A DNA stretch of 64,000 nucleotides from Dehalococcoidia bacterium UBA1141. GTDB lineage: Bacteria; Chloroflexota; Dehalococcoidia; Lucifugimonadales; UBA3495. Each line of letters starts with the position of its first letter. The first letter of the stretch is position 1. A model generated the notes under the pieces. The model worked only from the letters and a program-made list of their open reading frames with translations, was not told the DNA's origin and ran no database searches. The translations under genes were made by a program, and so were the position numbers. The stretch is taken from contig DCAE01000047.1 in assembly GCA_002311385.1 (NCBI GenBank), forward strand, positions 154,982 to 218,981, read 5' to 3'. This document shows, piece after piece, positions 1-9,269 of this stretch.

Positions 1-1
1 G

Positions 2-556
2 CTCATTCTAAACGGATACATCGGCGCCAAATTCGGGCAAGAGCGGCCATTAACCCTCTCCGCAAGTTTGTGCTTCGAGCAGTCATACGAAGGCGTGGAC
101 GGCGATAGCGCTTCCTCGGCGGAGATTTACGCCATCCTCTCGAGCCTATCCGGCTTGGGACTGCGCCAAGACATAGCGGTGACCGGGTCGGTGAATCAAC
201 GGGGAGAAATTCAACCCATCGGCGGCGTCAATCAAAAAGTCGAAGGTATGTTCGATGTGTGCCGAGTTTTTGGATTGACCGGAACCCAAGGCGTTATGAT
301 CCCGCACCAAAACGTGCAAAACTTGATGCTACGCGACGATGTGGTGGCAGCGATTAGAGAAGGCACCTTCCACGTCTACGCCATCAAAACCATCGAAGAA
401 GGTCTGGAGCTTCTGATGGACCACGAGGCCGGGCAGCGGGAAGACGATGGAAAATTCGCCGAAGGCAGTGTCAACGGTTTGGTTGAGAAGCGGCTAAGAG
501 AGTTGAATCAGTCCATGCGCGGCTATTATGGTGGGCTCTTGGCCGAAGCAAACTAG
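2..556 (+). CDS. Lon-type (S16) ATP-dependent protease, C-terminal part, cut by window start
   Basis: This is the proteolytic C-terminal domain of a Lon-family serine protease, which degrades misfolded or regulatory proteins in the cytoplasm. The frame is open from base 2, so the AAA+ ATPase part lies upstream of the window. Around residues 33-41 of the visible part is DGDSASSAE, matching the S16 nucleophile motif with S36 as catalytic serine. The later GGVNQKVEG supplies the lysine of the Ser-Lys dyad. The tail after the domain is charged and probably helical. The wording of the motifs is closer to LonB-like proteins than to classical LonA (inference). No terminator is evident before the convergent gene at 792. 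Confidence 0.9.
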   Translation, partial: LILNGYIGAKFGQERPLTLSASLCFEQSYEGVDGDSASSAEIYAILSSLSGLGLRQDIAVTGSVNQRGEIQPIGGVNQKVEGMFDVCRVFGLTGTQGVMIPHQNVQNLMLRDDVVAAIREGTFHVYAIKTIEEGLELLMDHEAGQREDDGKFAEGSVNGLVEKRLRELNQSMRGYYGGLLAEAN

Positions 557-791
557 AGAAAATCCGTGCTTGGTTTTAAACCAGTCCTTCAGGCACCAGA
601 ACCGGCTGGCGTTCCACTCAAAACGCAAAACACCGGCGACACCGCGGAGGGCGACTGAAGTGCTAGTGCCCCACCCGATATCTCCGGTGATTTACGACTA
701 TTGCGTTAGTCTGCCAACTGACCGGCCCGTTTGCCAATGCGTTCTTGAGATTGACCGGCCTTGAACTTTCGGGTTTTAGTCTTCTCGGGAT

Positions 792-1256
792 TTAGTCTTC
801 AGTGAAGCTGTTCTCCGAGTAATGCCCGTTCAATCCGGCAACCGCCTGTCCCGCCAAGACATCAATGCCTTTACGGACCGAGCCGGTCAACCCGGCTAGC
901 TCTTTTTCCAGGTTCCTCAAACTACGCAGGGCGTAAGCATCTGCGTCGGTGCACTTGTTTCGGGCTTCGTCTTCGGAGCGGGACAACATCTGGGTGGCTT
1001 TGTGTTCCGCATCCCGCAGCGTCTGTTCTGCCCGTTGCTCGGCCATGGCCACCAATTCGCTCTGGTCCAAACGGTTCCGGTAATCTTCCTCGGCCTTGGA
1101 TTTGGTCCGGCGAGCATCTACCTGGGCTTGGTTAATTATCTGGTCTTTTTGAGACAATACTTCTTCTGCGGAACGAACCTCTTGAGGAACCGCCAACCGC
1201 AGTTGGTCAACCAACTCCATGGCTTTTTTCCGGTCGATGAGTATATTGCCGCTCAC
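792..1256 (-). CDS. Coiled-coil protein, DivIVA/ATPase-B-like, downstream of coaD
   Basis: A 154-residue, highly charged, Ala/Glu/Arg-rich protein that should form one long coiled coil from about residue 15 to 125, without a signal peptide or membrane segment. Such proteins are often labelled DivIVA-like or V-type ATPase subunit E/F0-b-like. A scaffold or cell-division role is possible, but nothing in the sequence proves it. The start is a GTG with AAGG about 7 nt upstream. It lies about 90 bp downstream of coaD on the same strand, so coaD and this gene are probably cotranscribed. The function is not assigned. Confidence 0.75.
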   Translation of the reverse strand: MSGNILIDRKKAMELVDQLRLAVPQEVRSAEEVLSQKDQIINQAQVDARRTKSKAEEDYRNRLDQSELVAMAEQRAEQTLRDAEHKATQMLSRSEDEARNKCTDADAYALRSLRNLEKELAGLTGSVRKGIDVLAGQAVAGLNGHYSENSFTED

Positions 1257-1349
1257 CGGGACAGCCTTGCTGGTTTCGATTAGAGTCTCTATTCGGTCTA
1301 TGATATTTATGATATCGATGATATCCCCCTCCGTCCGGTCTTTTCTGTA

Positions 1350-1835
1350 TTAGGCCGGCAACCCAAATTTGATTTTTAATGCCTCGGCCACGTGGGGCGG
1401 CAGAAATTCGTCTATTTCCCCTTCTAGCCGTGCTACCTCTTTCAGCAAGCTGGAACTAACGAACATGTATTCCTGGGAGGTCATAAAAAAGACCATATCC
1501 AGGTCCGGCTCCAAGCGGCGGTTCATGAATGCCATGTCGAATTCGTACTCAAAGTCCGAACCGCTCCGGAGCCCCCGAATGATTACTTTTGCGCCCACCT
1601 CCTTGGCAAACCGGACAACCAGTCCTTCGAATTTGGTGACCTCCACGTTGGGAAGTTCTCCCACCGACCTTCGGAACAAATCGACGCGCTCATCCGCGTC
1701 GAATAGTAGGTTCTTTGAAGACCCTCCGTATACCGCCACGATAACGTTTTCAAACAAGGACGACGCCCGGCGTACTACATCTACATGGCCCACCGTCACC
1801 GGGTCGAACGTTCCTGGGTAAACTCCCAATACCAT
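1350..1835 (-). CDS. coaD: Phosphopantetheine adenylyltransferase CoaD
   Basis: CoaD transfers AMP from ATP to 4'-phosphopantetheine, giving dephospho-CoA, the penultimate step of CoA synthesis in the cytoplasm. The 161 residues match the usual family length. The nucleotidyltransferase signature GTFDPVTVGH is at residues 8-17, RGLRSGSDFEYE follows in the middle and the C-terminal VSSSLLKEVA corresponds to the conserved ISSS region. It sits between rsmD and the coiled-coil gene on the same strand. The rsmD-coaD neighbourhood is common in bacteria. The ATG start gives the normal N-terminus. Confidence 0.97.
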   Translation of the reverse strand: MVLGVYPGTFDPVTVGHVDVVRRASSLFENVIVAVYGGSSKNLLFDADERVDLFRRSVGELPNVEVTKFEGLVVRFAKEVGAKVIIRGLRSGSDFEYEFDMAFMNRRLEPDLDMVFFMTSQEYMFVSSSLLKEVARLEGEIDEFLPPHVAEALKIKFGLPA

Positions 1836-1944
1836 TTATCTTATCTCTCAGCAGCTATACTTAATATCAAGCCGCTCTTGTTAATCGAAAACCAGTAATT
1901 AGCTTGCTGTTTTATTTACCTGCTTCATTTAAGTGCGAGCCGGT

Positions 1945-2511
1945 CTAATCTTCGTCATCGGGGCCGATCTTCTTGTAAAAGTCCACGGCGTTATCGCCAT
2001 ACCTACGCTGGGACACCCGCCGCAACGCACTATATTCAGGCAATAACTCTATGAATCTGGAATGACCTACAACCAGCATTCCCCATTCCTCGATTGGCCC
2101 ATCCTCCTCTCCCAGCTTCTCCAACACAGGACCCAGTTCTTCTATCGCATAGGGTGGGTCCATCAAAACCAAATGATATCTCTGGGTTAGCCTATCAAGA
2201 AGTCGTCCAACGTCGGCGCAATGAACCTCGCCTGAAGCAAGGAGACCGGTGGTTTGAAGATTGGTGCGGATTACCTGACACTGGCGACGGTCCCACTCTA
2301 CGAAGTCGACCCACCCCGCACCCAAGCTCAATGCCTCAATGCCCAAACTCCCCGACCCGGCAAAGAGGTCCAGCACTCTCCCTTCTTGGTACAACTCCCC
2401 CGGCAAAATATTAAATATTGCCGCCCGTGCTCGTTCCGTGGTAGCGCGCGTACCAGAGGAGACGGCGCCCTTCAGCCGCAACCCTTTCACCTTACCGCCG
2501 TTTACGCGCAT
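1945..2511 (-). CDS. rsmD: 16S rRNA (guanine(966)-N2)-methyltransferase RsmD
   Basis: RsmD methylates N2 of G966 in 16S rRNA using S-adenosylmethionine. The SAM-binding motif VLDLFAGSGSLGIEAL is at residues 47-61 and the N-methyltransferase motif DPPY at 118-121. N-terminal RATTERARAAIFNIL is the typical rRNA-binding stretch. The 188-residue length is normal. It is the first gene of the minus-strand group rsmD-coaD-coiled-coil. A possible minus-strand -10 box (TATAAT, at 2529-2534 on the opposite strand) lies about 20 nt before the start codon, but no good -35 was seen. Confidence 0.95.
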   Translation of the reverse strand: MRVNGGKVKGLRLKGAVSSGTRATTERARAAIFNILPGELYQEGRVLDLFAGSGSLGIEALSLGAGWVDFVEWDRRQCQVIRTNLQTTGLLASGEVHCADVGRLLDRLTQRYHLVLMDPPYAIEELGPVLEKLGEEDGPIEEWGMLVVGHSRFIELLPEYSALRRVSQRRYGDNAVDFYKKIGPDDED

Positions 2512-2613
2512 CAGTCCTGTAACGTCGGATTATACATAATGTCAATACCTTTTCCCACAATCTGGCATGTCCGTTTATAGCATTTTATCCCAAAGCAGAG
2601 ACAAGGATTTTTG

Positions 2614-2642
2614 TTGACGCTCCTATCTGCCTGTGCTAACAT
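2614..2642 (+). promoter_or_regulatory. Predicted sigma70-type promoter of ribF-tyrS
   Basis: TTGACG at 2614-2619 and TAACAT at 2637-2642 are separated by 17 bp, a good match to the housekeeping promoter consensus. It lies in the divergent gap between rsmD and ribF (2512-2886). Transcription from here would leave a leader of roughly 235 nt before the ribF start. Apart from this promoter and the hairpin at 2726-2759 I see no gene in the gap. Confidence 0.5.
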
Positions 2643-2725
2643 CCGGCCTATCTCACGACTGGGTTAGCCGCCGTTTCTCGACTATTAAGGGCAAAACCAA
2701 GACGAGATTCGCTGATAATCCGCAC

Positions 2726-2759
2726 GGTTGCAGCATCCGCTACAGTGCTCGCTGCAACC
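2726..2759 (+). promoter_or_regulatory. Hairpin in the ribF leader
   Basis: A perfect 9-bp stem pairs 2726-2734 (GGTTGCAGC) with 2751-2759 (GCTGCAACC) around a 16-nt loop. It lies in the long predicted leader of ribF. No FMN-riboswitch conserved segments (RFN element) could be recognised, and no T-run follows, so this is not a simple terminator. It may be a leader structure of unknown role. Confidence 0.35.
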
Positions 2760-2886
2760 ATACAACATGTTAAAATCTACGGGTAATCTTTCGGAGAATC
2801 CCTTTCTGGCTTTTCCGGGAAATTGCCAGCTATTTTTACCAGCCAATCGTTAATCTCACCTCGGTTCCAAAGGACGCAATACCGGA

Positions 2887-3816
2887 ATGAGCTTTCGCCA
2901 GATGCTGGCCAATGCCGCACCCGATACAGAGACAGCCCTGACTTTGGGCGTCTTCGACGGGGTACATCTGGGCCATTGCCACCTGTTAAAACGTTTGATA
3001 CAACTCACCAAGCCTCCATTGATTCCCCTTGTTCTAACCTTCAGCAATCACCCCGTTACGGTGCTACGGCCCGGCACATTCGTTGGAAATATAACCACCC
3101 CCGAGCAGAAAGAAGGGCTCTTGAAGGCCCAGGGCATTGAAGCCGTGGTGAGCTTGGAATTTACCGAGGAGCTCTCCCAAATCCGGGCCCACGACTTCGT
3201 TTCAATCCTGTTTGACTCCCTGGGCATGCGAGGTCTGGTCGTGGGCCCGGATACAGCTCTGGGACGCAACCGTGAGGGCGACTTCGATTTTCTGAAGAAA
3301 TGCGGCGATGAGATGGGGTTCTGGCTGGAAAGCGCTGAGCCCTTCTCTCTGGACGGCTCTCCGGTTAAAAGCCGACTTATTCGTAGCACCATTTCTCAAG
3401 GCGACGTTGAAGGCACCGCCAAGATGCTGGGCCGGAAATATTCCGTGACCTCTGAGGTGATCACCGGAGACCAGAGGGGACGGGAGATGGGCTTCCCCAC
3501 TGCGAATCTAAAAATGGACTACCGGACCTTGTTGCCCAATGACGGGATATACGCAACCTGGGCTGTGATTGATGGCGTCCACTACCCTTCCGCCACCAGC
3601 ATCGGAATTCGACCCACCTTTAACTTGACCGAGCGTTTGGTGGAGGTCCACCTGATTGACTTTGATCAGGATATCTACGGAAAACAACTCTCCGTAGAGT
3701 TTGTAAGCAAGCTGAGGGACCAAGAGAAGTTCTCCGGCCTAGACGAATTAATCGAGAAGATAAACCAGGATGTGGCCGACTGTCGCTCAATCCTGGAAGA
3801 TGACCGAGGCAACTGA
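2887..3816 (+). CDS. ribF: Bifunctional riboflavin kinase / FAD synthetase RibF
   Basis: RibF phosphorylates riboflavin to FMN and adenylates FMN to FAD in the cytoplasm. The N-terminal FAD-synthetase domain carries GVFDGVHLGH near residue 21 and the C-terminal flavokinase domain has GREMGFPTANL and a typical GIYATW segment. The 309-residue length is normal. The start chosen is the ATG at 2887, which gives the family N-terminus. Its end overlaps the start of tyrS, so the two are translationally coupled. FAD/FMN demand is plausible here given several flavoenzymes in the window. Confidence 0.95.
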   Translation: MSFRQMLANAAPDTETALTLGVFDGVHLGHCHLLKRLIQLTKPPLIPLVLTFSNHPVTVLRPGTFVGNITTPEQKEGLLKAQGIEAVVSLEFTEELSQIRAHDFVSILFDSLGMRGLVVGPDTALGRNREGDFDFLKKCGDEMGFWLESAEPFSLDGSPVKSRLIRSTISQGDVEGTAKMLGRKYSVTSEVITGDQRGREMGFPTANLKMDYRTLLPNDGIYATWAVIDGVHYPSATSIGIRPTFNLTERLVEVHLIDFDQDIYGKQLSVEFVSKLRDQEKFSGLDELIEKINQDVADCRSILEDDRGN

Positions 3817-5056
3817 TTTGCTTGACGACCAGACCATAATAAATATAACCGAACGGGGCGTCAGCGAGATTATCTCCAAAGAGGAGTTTATTCGGCTCCT
3901 GCAAACGGGTGAGCCCTTGCGCTTGAAAATGGGCTTTGACCCCAGCCGACCGGACATCCACTTGGGCCATGTGGTGGGCCTTCGAAAGCTACGCCAACTT
4001 CAAGAGCTAGGCCACCGGGTCATCCTGATTGTCGGGGATTGGACAGCACAAATCGGCGACCCTAGCGGTCAGTCCGCCACCCGCCCTATGCTGACCCACA
4101 AAGAAGTTGTGAGCAACGCCGAATCCTACTTGCGCCACTTTTTCAAAGTGGTGGACAAAGACCGCACCGAAGTAGTCTGGCAGAGCGAGTGGTTCGGCAA
4201 GTTTACCTTGGAAGATGTTATCCGATTGACCAGTAAATTCACCGTTTCCCAGTTCCTGCAAAGGGCCGACTTCGCCCTGCGGTATCAAGAGCATAGGCCA
4301 ATCGCCATCACGGAGTTACTCTACCCATTGCTCCAAGCCTACGACTCGGTGATGATTGAATCCGACGTGGAATTCGGTGGCACCGACCAGAAGTTCAACC
4401 TTTTGGTGGGCCGGGAACTGCAGGAAATCAACGGCCAAAGACCCCAGCAACTCTTCATGATGCCGATTCTGGTGGGGACCGACGGGGTCAAGAAGATGAG
4501 CAAGAGCCTGGACAACTACGTTTCGGTGGATGAGCCGCCGAACGATATGTACGGCAAGCTCATGTCACTGCCCGACGAGCTAATCGTTTCTTACTTGGAG
4601 TATTTGACCGACACCCCGACCGAAGAACTAGACCAGTTGACTCGAGACCTTGCGGCCAATTCAATCAATCCTATGAACGTGAAGAAAAACTTAGCCCTGG
4701 ATATCACCGGCCAGTTCCATAGCCTGGAGCTTGCCCAAACCGCTCAAGCCAACTTTGAGCAGGTGGTCCAAGGCCGCAGTCTCCCTGACGATATTCCCGA
4801 ATTTGTCTTGCCTCCTCCGGAAAAACAGGGAGATGGCGAAATTGAACCCCGCTCGGCCACTTCTGTGCTGGTGACCACCGGACTTGCTCCCAGCAACGCT
4901 GAAGCCAAGCGATTGATTGGCCAAGGAGCGGTGGAGGTAGTCCGCGTTACAGGCGAGACTGAACGATGGGACCCCGATCAACCCCTCAAGGTTCTCCGCA
5001 CCGGTGATGTTATTAAAGTCGGCAAACGCCGCTTCGTTCGCCTGGTGGAAGAGTAA
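3800..5056 (+). CDS. tyrS: Tyrosyl-tRNA synthetase
   Basis: TyrRS charges tRNA-Tyr with tyrosine. The class I signature HLGH (HIGH motif) is followed by the KMSKS motif in VKKMSKSLDNYVS, and a C-terminal S4 RNA-binding domain begins near RSATSVLVTTGLA. With the ATG at 3800 the protein has 418 residues and overlaps ribF by 17 bp. An ATG at 3770 in the same frame would add ten residues that do not resemble the family N-terminus. The KMSKS form suggests the TyrZ-like type rather than the E. coli TyrS type (inference). Confidence 0.95.
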   Translation: MTEATDLLDDQTIINITERGVSEIISKEEFIRLLQTGEPLRLKMGFDPSRPDIHLGHVVGLRKLRQLQELGHRVILIVGDWTAQIGDPSGQSATRPMLTHKEVVSNAESYLRHFFKVVDKDRTEVVWQSEWFGKFTLEDVIRLTSKFTVSQFLQRADFALRYQEHRPIAITELLYPLLQAYDSVMIESDVEFGGTDQKFNLLVGRELQEINGQRPQQLFMMPILVGTDGVKKMSKSLDNYVSVDEPPNDMYGKLMSLPDELIVSYLEYLTDTPTEELDQLTRDLAANSINPMNVKKNLALDITGQFHSLELAQTAQANFEQVVQGRSLPDDIPEFVLPPPEKQGDGEIEPRSATSVLVTTGLAPSNAEAKRLIGQGAVEVVRVTGETERWDPDQPLKVLRTGDVIKVGKRRFVRLVEE

Positions 5057-5414
5057 CGCGGCAGGGATTCAGCATCCAAAGATTTGTCCCTTCCTCCGTT
5101 TCAGTCATTTCAGGCATTTCGGGGCTTTGATCCTAAACTTCCCTCGAAATGGGTCTTGCCTCAAATTTGTCATTCTGAGGAGTGAAGCGACGAAGAATCT
5201 CTTGGTTCAGGCGTAAAGATTCTTCACTTCGCTCAGAATGACGGTGTCACGAAGGGTTTTTGAGGCAAAGCCCCCGAAATGTGACTTCGCCTCAAAACTG
5301 TCAATCTGATGGGATGGAGAGCCAGCCCTATCCAACGTTGACACCAATAAACCGCCACTCTAGACTGAAATGCAACGCTAATCACAAATGAACCGGTAGC
5401 TAATCCAGAATCCA
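5057..5414. other. Intergenic gap holding a palindromic repeat
   Basis: No gene is visible in these 358 bases. The gap contains the inverted repeat at 5169-5242 and, just beyond it near 5285-5312, a diverged second fragment (GCCTCAAAACTGTCAATCTG) resembling the repeat's flank. No clear terminator for tyrS was found other than the repeat itself. Confidence 0.6.
5169..5242. repeat. Dispersed palindromic repeat, family A, copy 1
   Basis: A 74-bp imperfect inverted repeat bounded by GTCATTCTGAG and CTCAGAATGAC, with internal arms AAGAATCT and AGATTCTT. A second, similar unit is at 20035-20110 and degenerate pieces are at 36848-36990. All lie between genes. Its transcript would fold into a long hairpin, so it may act as a terminator or mRNA 3' end. 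Similar GTCATTCTGAGCGAAG repeats are widespread in bacterial intergenic DNA. Confidence 0.8.
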
Positions 5415-7121
5415 ATGGCACTGCAAGCAGAAACCTCCCCGACAGAGGAGCCAAAATTGACATCAGCCAAGAATCCTCAAAATCAATCTCAAGCTCAAAG
5501 CAGCCAGGAATCCGCGCCCATCGCCAACGGCGGATCCAAGACGGTTTTCAAGACCCCTTCGCAGATTGAAGTTGAACAGACTTACACGCCCGACAACCTG
5601 GGCGATGCCAATTATTCCAAAGACGTTGGCCTACCTGGTGAATTCCCCTACCTAAGAGGAATTCACTCATCAGGCTACCGTAGCCGACTGTGGACCATGC
5701 GCATGTTCGCTGGATTCGGGCGGCCCGAAGAAACCAACGAGCGCTTCAAATTTCTTCTGGGCAATGGGCAAACGGGATTGAGCGTCGCCTTCGATATGCC
5801 TTCCTTGTATGGCTATGATACTGACGACCCACGGGCTGCTGGTGAGTTCGGCAAATGCGGCGTCGCTGTTTCTTCTCTGGCAGACATGGAGGCCCTTTTC
5901 GACAGCATACCCTTAGACCAAATCACCACCTCAATGACCATCAACGCACCTGCGGCCATTCACTGGGCGATGTACATCGCCGTGGCTCAAAAGCAGGGCG
6001 CTTCCCTAGACAGTCTAGGCGGCACGCTTCAAAACGACATCTTGAAAGAATACATCGCTCAGAACGAGTATATATTTCCGCCAGCACCCTCCATGCGCTT
6101 GGTGGTGGATACGGTGGAATTCGCCACGAAACATCTACCCAAATGGAACCCCATCAGTATCAGTGGCTACCATATCCGAGAGGCAGGCTCCACAGCCATT
6201 CAAGAGTTGGCCTTCACGCTGTCGGATGGCTTTGAATACGTTCGTCATGCCTTGGAAAGAGGGCTGGACATTGACCAGTTTGCTCCCAAATTGAGTTTCT
6301 TTTTCAATGTCCACAACAACTTCTTTGAGGAGATTGCCAAGTTCCGGGCGGCCCGGCGAATCTGGGCCAAAGAGATGCAAGACACCTTCCATGCCCAGAA
6401 CCCGCGCTCTCACACTCTGAGATTTCACGCTCAGACATCGGGCGCCAGTTTGACTGCCCAGCAACCGGACAACAACGTGGTCCGCGTGTCTTTGCAGGCC
6501 CTAGCCGCAGTTTTGGGGGGCTGCCAATCCCTCCACACCAACGGCAAGGACGAAGCCTGGGCATTGCCGTCGGCGGAGGCCGCGTTGCAGGCTCTGCGCA
6601 CCCAGCAAATCATCGCTCACGAGACCGGAGTTACCGACACCGTAGACCCCATGGGAGGCAGCTACTTCCTGGAAACCCTAACCAACCAGGTGGAAGCCTC
6701 TGGATACGATTATTTCCGCCGCATCGAAGACCTGGGCGGTGTCATCCCCAGTCTGGAATCGGGTTTCTTCCAAAGAGAGATTGCCGACGCAGCCTATGTC
6801 TACCAGCAGGAAGAGGATCGCAAGGAACGAATCACTGTGGGCGTGAACGAGTATTTCAGCGACGACGCCTTGGACATCCCTTTGCTTCGGGTGGACAGAG
6901 CAGGCGAACAAATCCAGATAGAGCGGCTCAATCAAGTGCGCAGGCAAAGAGACAATCGTGATGTGGCGGAAAAACTGCGGGCATTGGAACAAGCCGCCAA
7001 AGGCTCCGACAATCTTATGCAGCCATTGCTGGACGCCGTAAATTCCTATGCGACGTTGAGCGAGATGATGGACGTGTTTCGCAGCGTATTCGGAGAATAC
7101 AATCCGTCGTGGGGCTACTAG
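5415..7121 (+). CDS. Methylmalonyl-CoA mutase large (catalytic) subunit
   Basis: This B12-dependent enzyme subunit interconverts methylmalonyl-CoA and succinyl-CoA for propionate and odd-chain or branched acid metabolism. The 568 residues contain the TIM-barrel domain with [30 protein letters not shown] and [12 protein letters not shown] (active-site histidine). It ends at NPSWGY, without the cobalamin-binding domain, so the B12-binding subunit must be encoded elsewhere; no such gene is in the window. The first 45 or so residues are a Gln/Ser-rich extension not seen in most homologues. Related mutases such as ethylmalonyl- or isobutyryl-CoA mutase cannot be fully excluded. Confidence 0.88.
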   Translation: MALQAETSPTEEPKLTSAKNPQNQSQAQSSQESAPIANGGSKTVFKTPSQIEVEQTYTPDNLGDANYSKDVGLPGEFPYLRGIHSSGYRSRLWTMRMFAGFGRPEETNERFKFLLGNGQTGLSVAFDMPSLYGYDTDDPRAAGEFGKCGVAVSSLADMEALFDSIPLDQITTSMTINAPAAIHWAMYIAVAQKQGASLDSLGGTLQNDILKEYIAQNEYIFPPAPSMRLVVDTVEFATKHLPKWNPISISGYHIREAGSTAIQELAFTLSDGFEYVRHALERGLDIDQFAPKLSFFFNVHNNFFEEIAKFRAARRIWAKEMQDTFHAQNPRSHTLRFHAQTSGASLTAQQPDNNVVRVSLQALAAVLGGCQSLHTNGKDEAWALPSAEAALQALRTQQIIAHETGVTDTVDPMGGSYFLETLTNQVEASGYDYFRRIEDLGGVIPSLESGFFQREIADAAYVYQQEEDRKERITVGVNEYFSDDALDIPLLRVDRAGEQIQIERLNQVRRQRDNRDVAEKLRALEQAAKGSDNLMQPLLDAVNSYATLSEMMDVFRSVFGEYNPSWGY

Positions 7122-7155
7122 TCCCCTAGCTCGGTACTCGAAAAATAAATCAATC

Positions 7156-7186
7156 AAAAGGGCTCCGTTAAATCGGAGCCCTTCTC
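7156..7186. terminator. Bidirectional rho-independent terminator
   Basis: A perfect 8-bp stem, GGGCTCCG (7160-7167) with CGGAGCCC (7174-7181), around a 6-nt loop, flanked by A-run and T-rich sequence. It lies between the convergent mutase and EF-G-like genes and can serve both. Confidence 0.85.
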
Positions 7187-7226
7187 ATGTTCTGAGACTT
7201 TCCGGGATTTTAAAGAACTTTTTTAA

Positions 7227-9269
7227 TTATTCCTTTTCCTCTTCCCGGGCCCGCTTGGCGTCTTCAATCACCCGTTGCTCTATATTAGCTGGCACCTGCT
7301 CATAGCGGTCGAACTGCAACTCGTACTCGCCCCTGCCCTGCGTCAATGAACGCAAGTCCTGAGCATAGCGTTGGGTCTCAGCCAAAGGAGCTTCGGCCTC
7401 GATGGTTGTGGTGTTATCGTGAGGGTTCATTCCCAAGATACGACCACGTTTTCCGTTGAGATCGCTCATGACCTCTCCGGTGTAGGCATCGGGCACGGTG
7501 ATGGTTAGTTTCATGATTGGCTCGAGCAAAACCGGACTGGCATCCGGCATACCCTTGCGCAGCGCCTGGTTGCCCGCAATCTCGAAGGACATGCCTGAGG
7601 AGTCCACATCGTGGAAGCTGCCGTCGTAAATAACGGCCTTAACATCAACTACCGGGAAGCCAGCCAAGACACCTTCTTCCATCGCCTTGACCACACCTTT
7701 TTCCACCGAGGGGATGTATTCCTTGGGCACTTTCCCTCCCACCACCTCGCTTTTGAATTCAAAGCCTAGAGTCCGGTCCATGGGCTCCAATCTCAACTTC
7801 ACATGGCCGTACTGCCCGTGACCACCGGACTGCTTCTTATGGCGGTACTCGGATTGGGTAATCTGGGTTATCGTCTCTTTGTAAGCCACCTTGGGAAGAC
7901 GGACCTTCAAGTCTGCGCCAAACTTGCGGCGTATCTTGTCCATGGCAACGTCAATCTGTGCCTCACCTAAGCCGGTAATCACCGTCTGGTTTGTGTTGGC
8001 GTCCCTGGTTAGGCGGAGGGTGGGGTCTTCTTCCACGATGCGGCTCAAAGACGTGGACATCTTGTCTAGATCCGCCTTGGTCGCAGGACTGACCGCCACC
8101 GAGTAGTATCCAGACGGGAACTTGATACGCTCGAAATACACTTCAGTTTCCTTGCTGCACAGCGTATCCCCGGTGACCGTTTCCGAGAGCTTTCCTATGG
8201 CTCCGATATCCCCGGCTATCACCTCTGTGACGTTGTCTTGCGACTTGCCCCTGGGGAGATAGAGTTGACCTATACGCTCGGCCTGTTCCCGCGCCGGATT
8301 CCAGACCTCGGAGTTGCTCTTTATCGTGCCTTGATAAACCCGGAACAATGAAAGCTTGCCAACGAAGGGGTCTGCTGTGGTCTTGAACACAAATGCGGCT
8401 AATGAGCCACCGGGGTTTGAATCAAGCTCGGCCGTGTTCTTTTCACTCATCACCGGCCGGGCGCCGTCGCCCGGGGACGGAAAATAGCTCTGAATCGCAT
8501 CCAGAAACTCGCTTATGCCCAGGCTGTTAGTCGCCGAGCATGCCAGGATAGGCACTAGGCTGCCATCCCAGATTGCTGCTCGTACACCGTTTTCAATCTC
8601 TTCTTGAGTCAGTTCTTCGCCTTCCAGATACTTGTCGGCCAGCACCTCGTCCGACTCGGCGGCGGCTTCAATCAACCGGTCACGAAGCGCTTCAAGTTCC
8701 GAGGCCAAGGAGGACGGCGTATCAGCGGGGGGGTTAAGCACATCAATGACGCCCTTGAAATCCTGGGCATCACCGTCAACCAACTGAAGGGGGATGCAAT
8801 TGTTCCCGAACGTGCCTTGGATATCGGCGACGCATTTAGAGAAACTGGCGTTCTCCCGGTCCATCTTGTTAACAACAAACATCCTGGGCAAACCTGCGGC
8901 CTTGGATGTGAACCAGGCCCGTTCCGTGCCCACATCCACGCCTGACTGGGCAGCCACTAAGATAGCTGCTCCCTCAACCACACGTAATGCGGCAGTAACC
9001 TCGGCGAAGAAATCTTCATAGCCGGGGGTATCCAAGAAATTTATCTTCTTATCGCCCCATTCGCAGGCTATCAGCGCTGTCTGAACGCTACCGCCGCGTT
9101 TGATTTCCTCTGGCTCATAATCGGAGACGGTATTACCGTCCTCCACCCGTCCCATCCGAGTGGTAGCCTTTACATGGAAGAGCGCCGCCTCGCTTAGCGA
9201 GGTTTTCCCAGCTCCGCTGTGGGAGAGCAGTGCCACGTTTCTGAGGTTCTGAGTATCAACTGCGGGCAT
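7227..9269 (-). CDS. Elongation factor G-like translational GTPase (EF-G paralogue)
   Basis: A 680-residue ribosome-associated GTPase of the EF-G family. The P-loop is HSGAGKTS (residues 17-24), unlike the AHIDAGKTT of canonical EF-G. G3 is DTPG at 80-83 and G4 NKMD at 134-137. Domain IV contains QSGGHGQYGHVKL and the C-terminus the usual EF-G_C features. The altered P-loop, and its location away from the str operon genes (rpsL, rpsG, tuf), point to the FusA2/EF-G-like class rather than the main elongation factor. It stands alone. A strong Shine-Dalgarno (AAAGGGGG) precedes the ATG. Confidence 0.88.
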   Translation of the reverse strand: MPAVDTQNLRNVALLSHSGAGKTSLSEAALFHVKATTRMGRVEDGNTVSDYEPEEIKRGGSVQTALIACEWGDKKINFLDTPGYEDFFAEVTAALRVVEGAAILVAAQSGVDVGTERAWFTSKAAGLPRMFVVNKMDRENASFSKCVADIQGTFGNNCIPLQLVDGDAQDFKGVIDVLNPPADTPSSLASELEALRDRLIEAAAESDEVLADKYLEGEELTQEEIENGVRAAIWDGSLVPILACSATNSLGISEFLDAIQSYFPSPGDGARPVMSEKNTAELDSNPGGSLAAFVFKTTADPFVGKLSLFRVYQGTIKSNSEVWNPAREQAERIGQLYLPRGKSQDNVTEVIAGDIGAIGKLSETVTGDTLCSKETEVYFERIKFPSGYYSVAVSPATKADLDKMSTSLSRIVEEDPTLRLTRDANTNQTVITGLGEAQIDVAMDKIRRKFGADLKVRLPKVAYKETITQITQSEYRHKKQSGGHGQYGHVKLRLEPMDRTLGFEFKSEVVGGKVPKEYIPSVEKGVVKAMEEGVLAGFPVVDVKAVIYDGSFHDVDSSGMSFEIAGNQALRKGMPDASPVLLEPIMKLTITVPDAYTGEVMSDLNGKRGRILGMNPHDNTTTIEAEAPLAETQRYAQDLRSLTQGRGEYELQFDRYEQVPANIEQRVIEDAKRAREEEKE

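Noticed and set aside
1285..1325. Short ATGATAT-type tandem run upstream of the coiled-coil gene
   Set aside because: Only about three imperfect 9-bp units of low complexity, with no link to a gene start or known motif.
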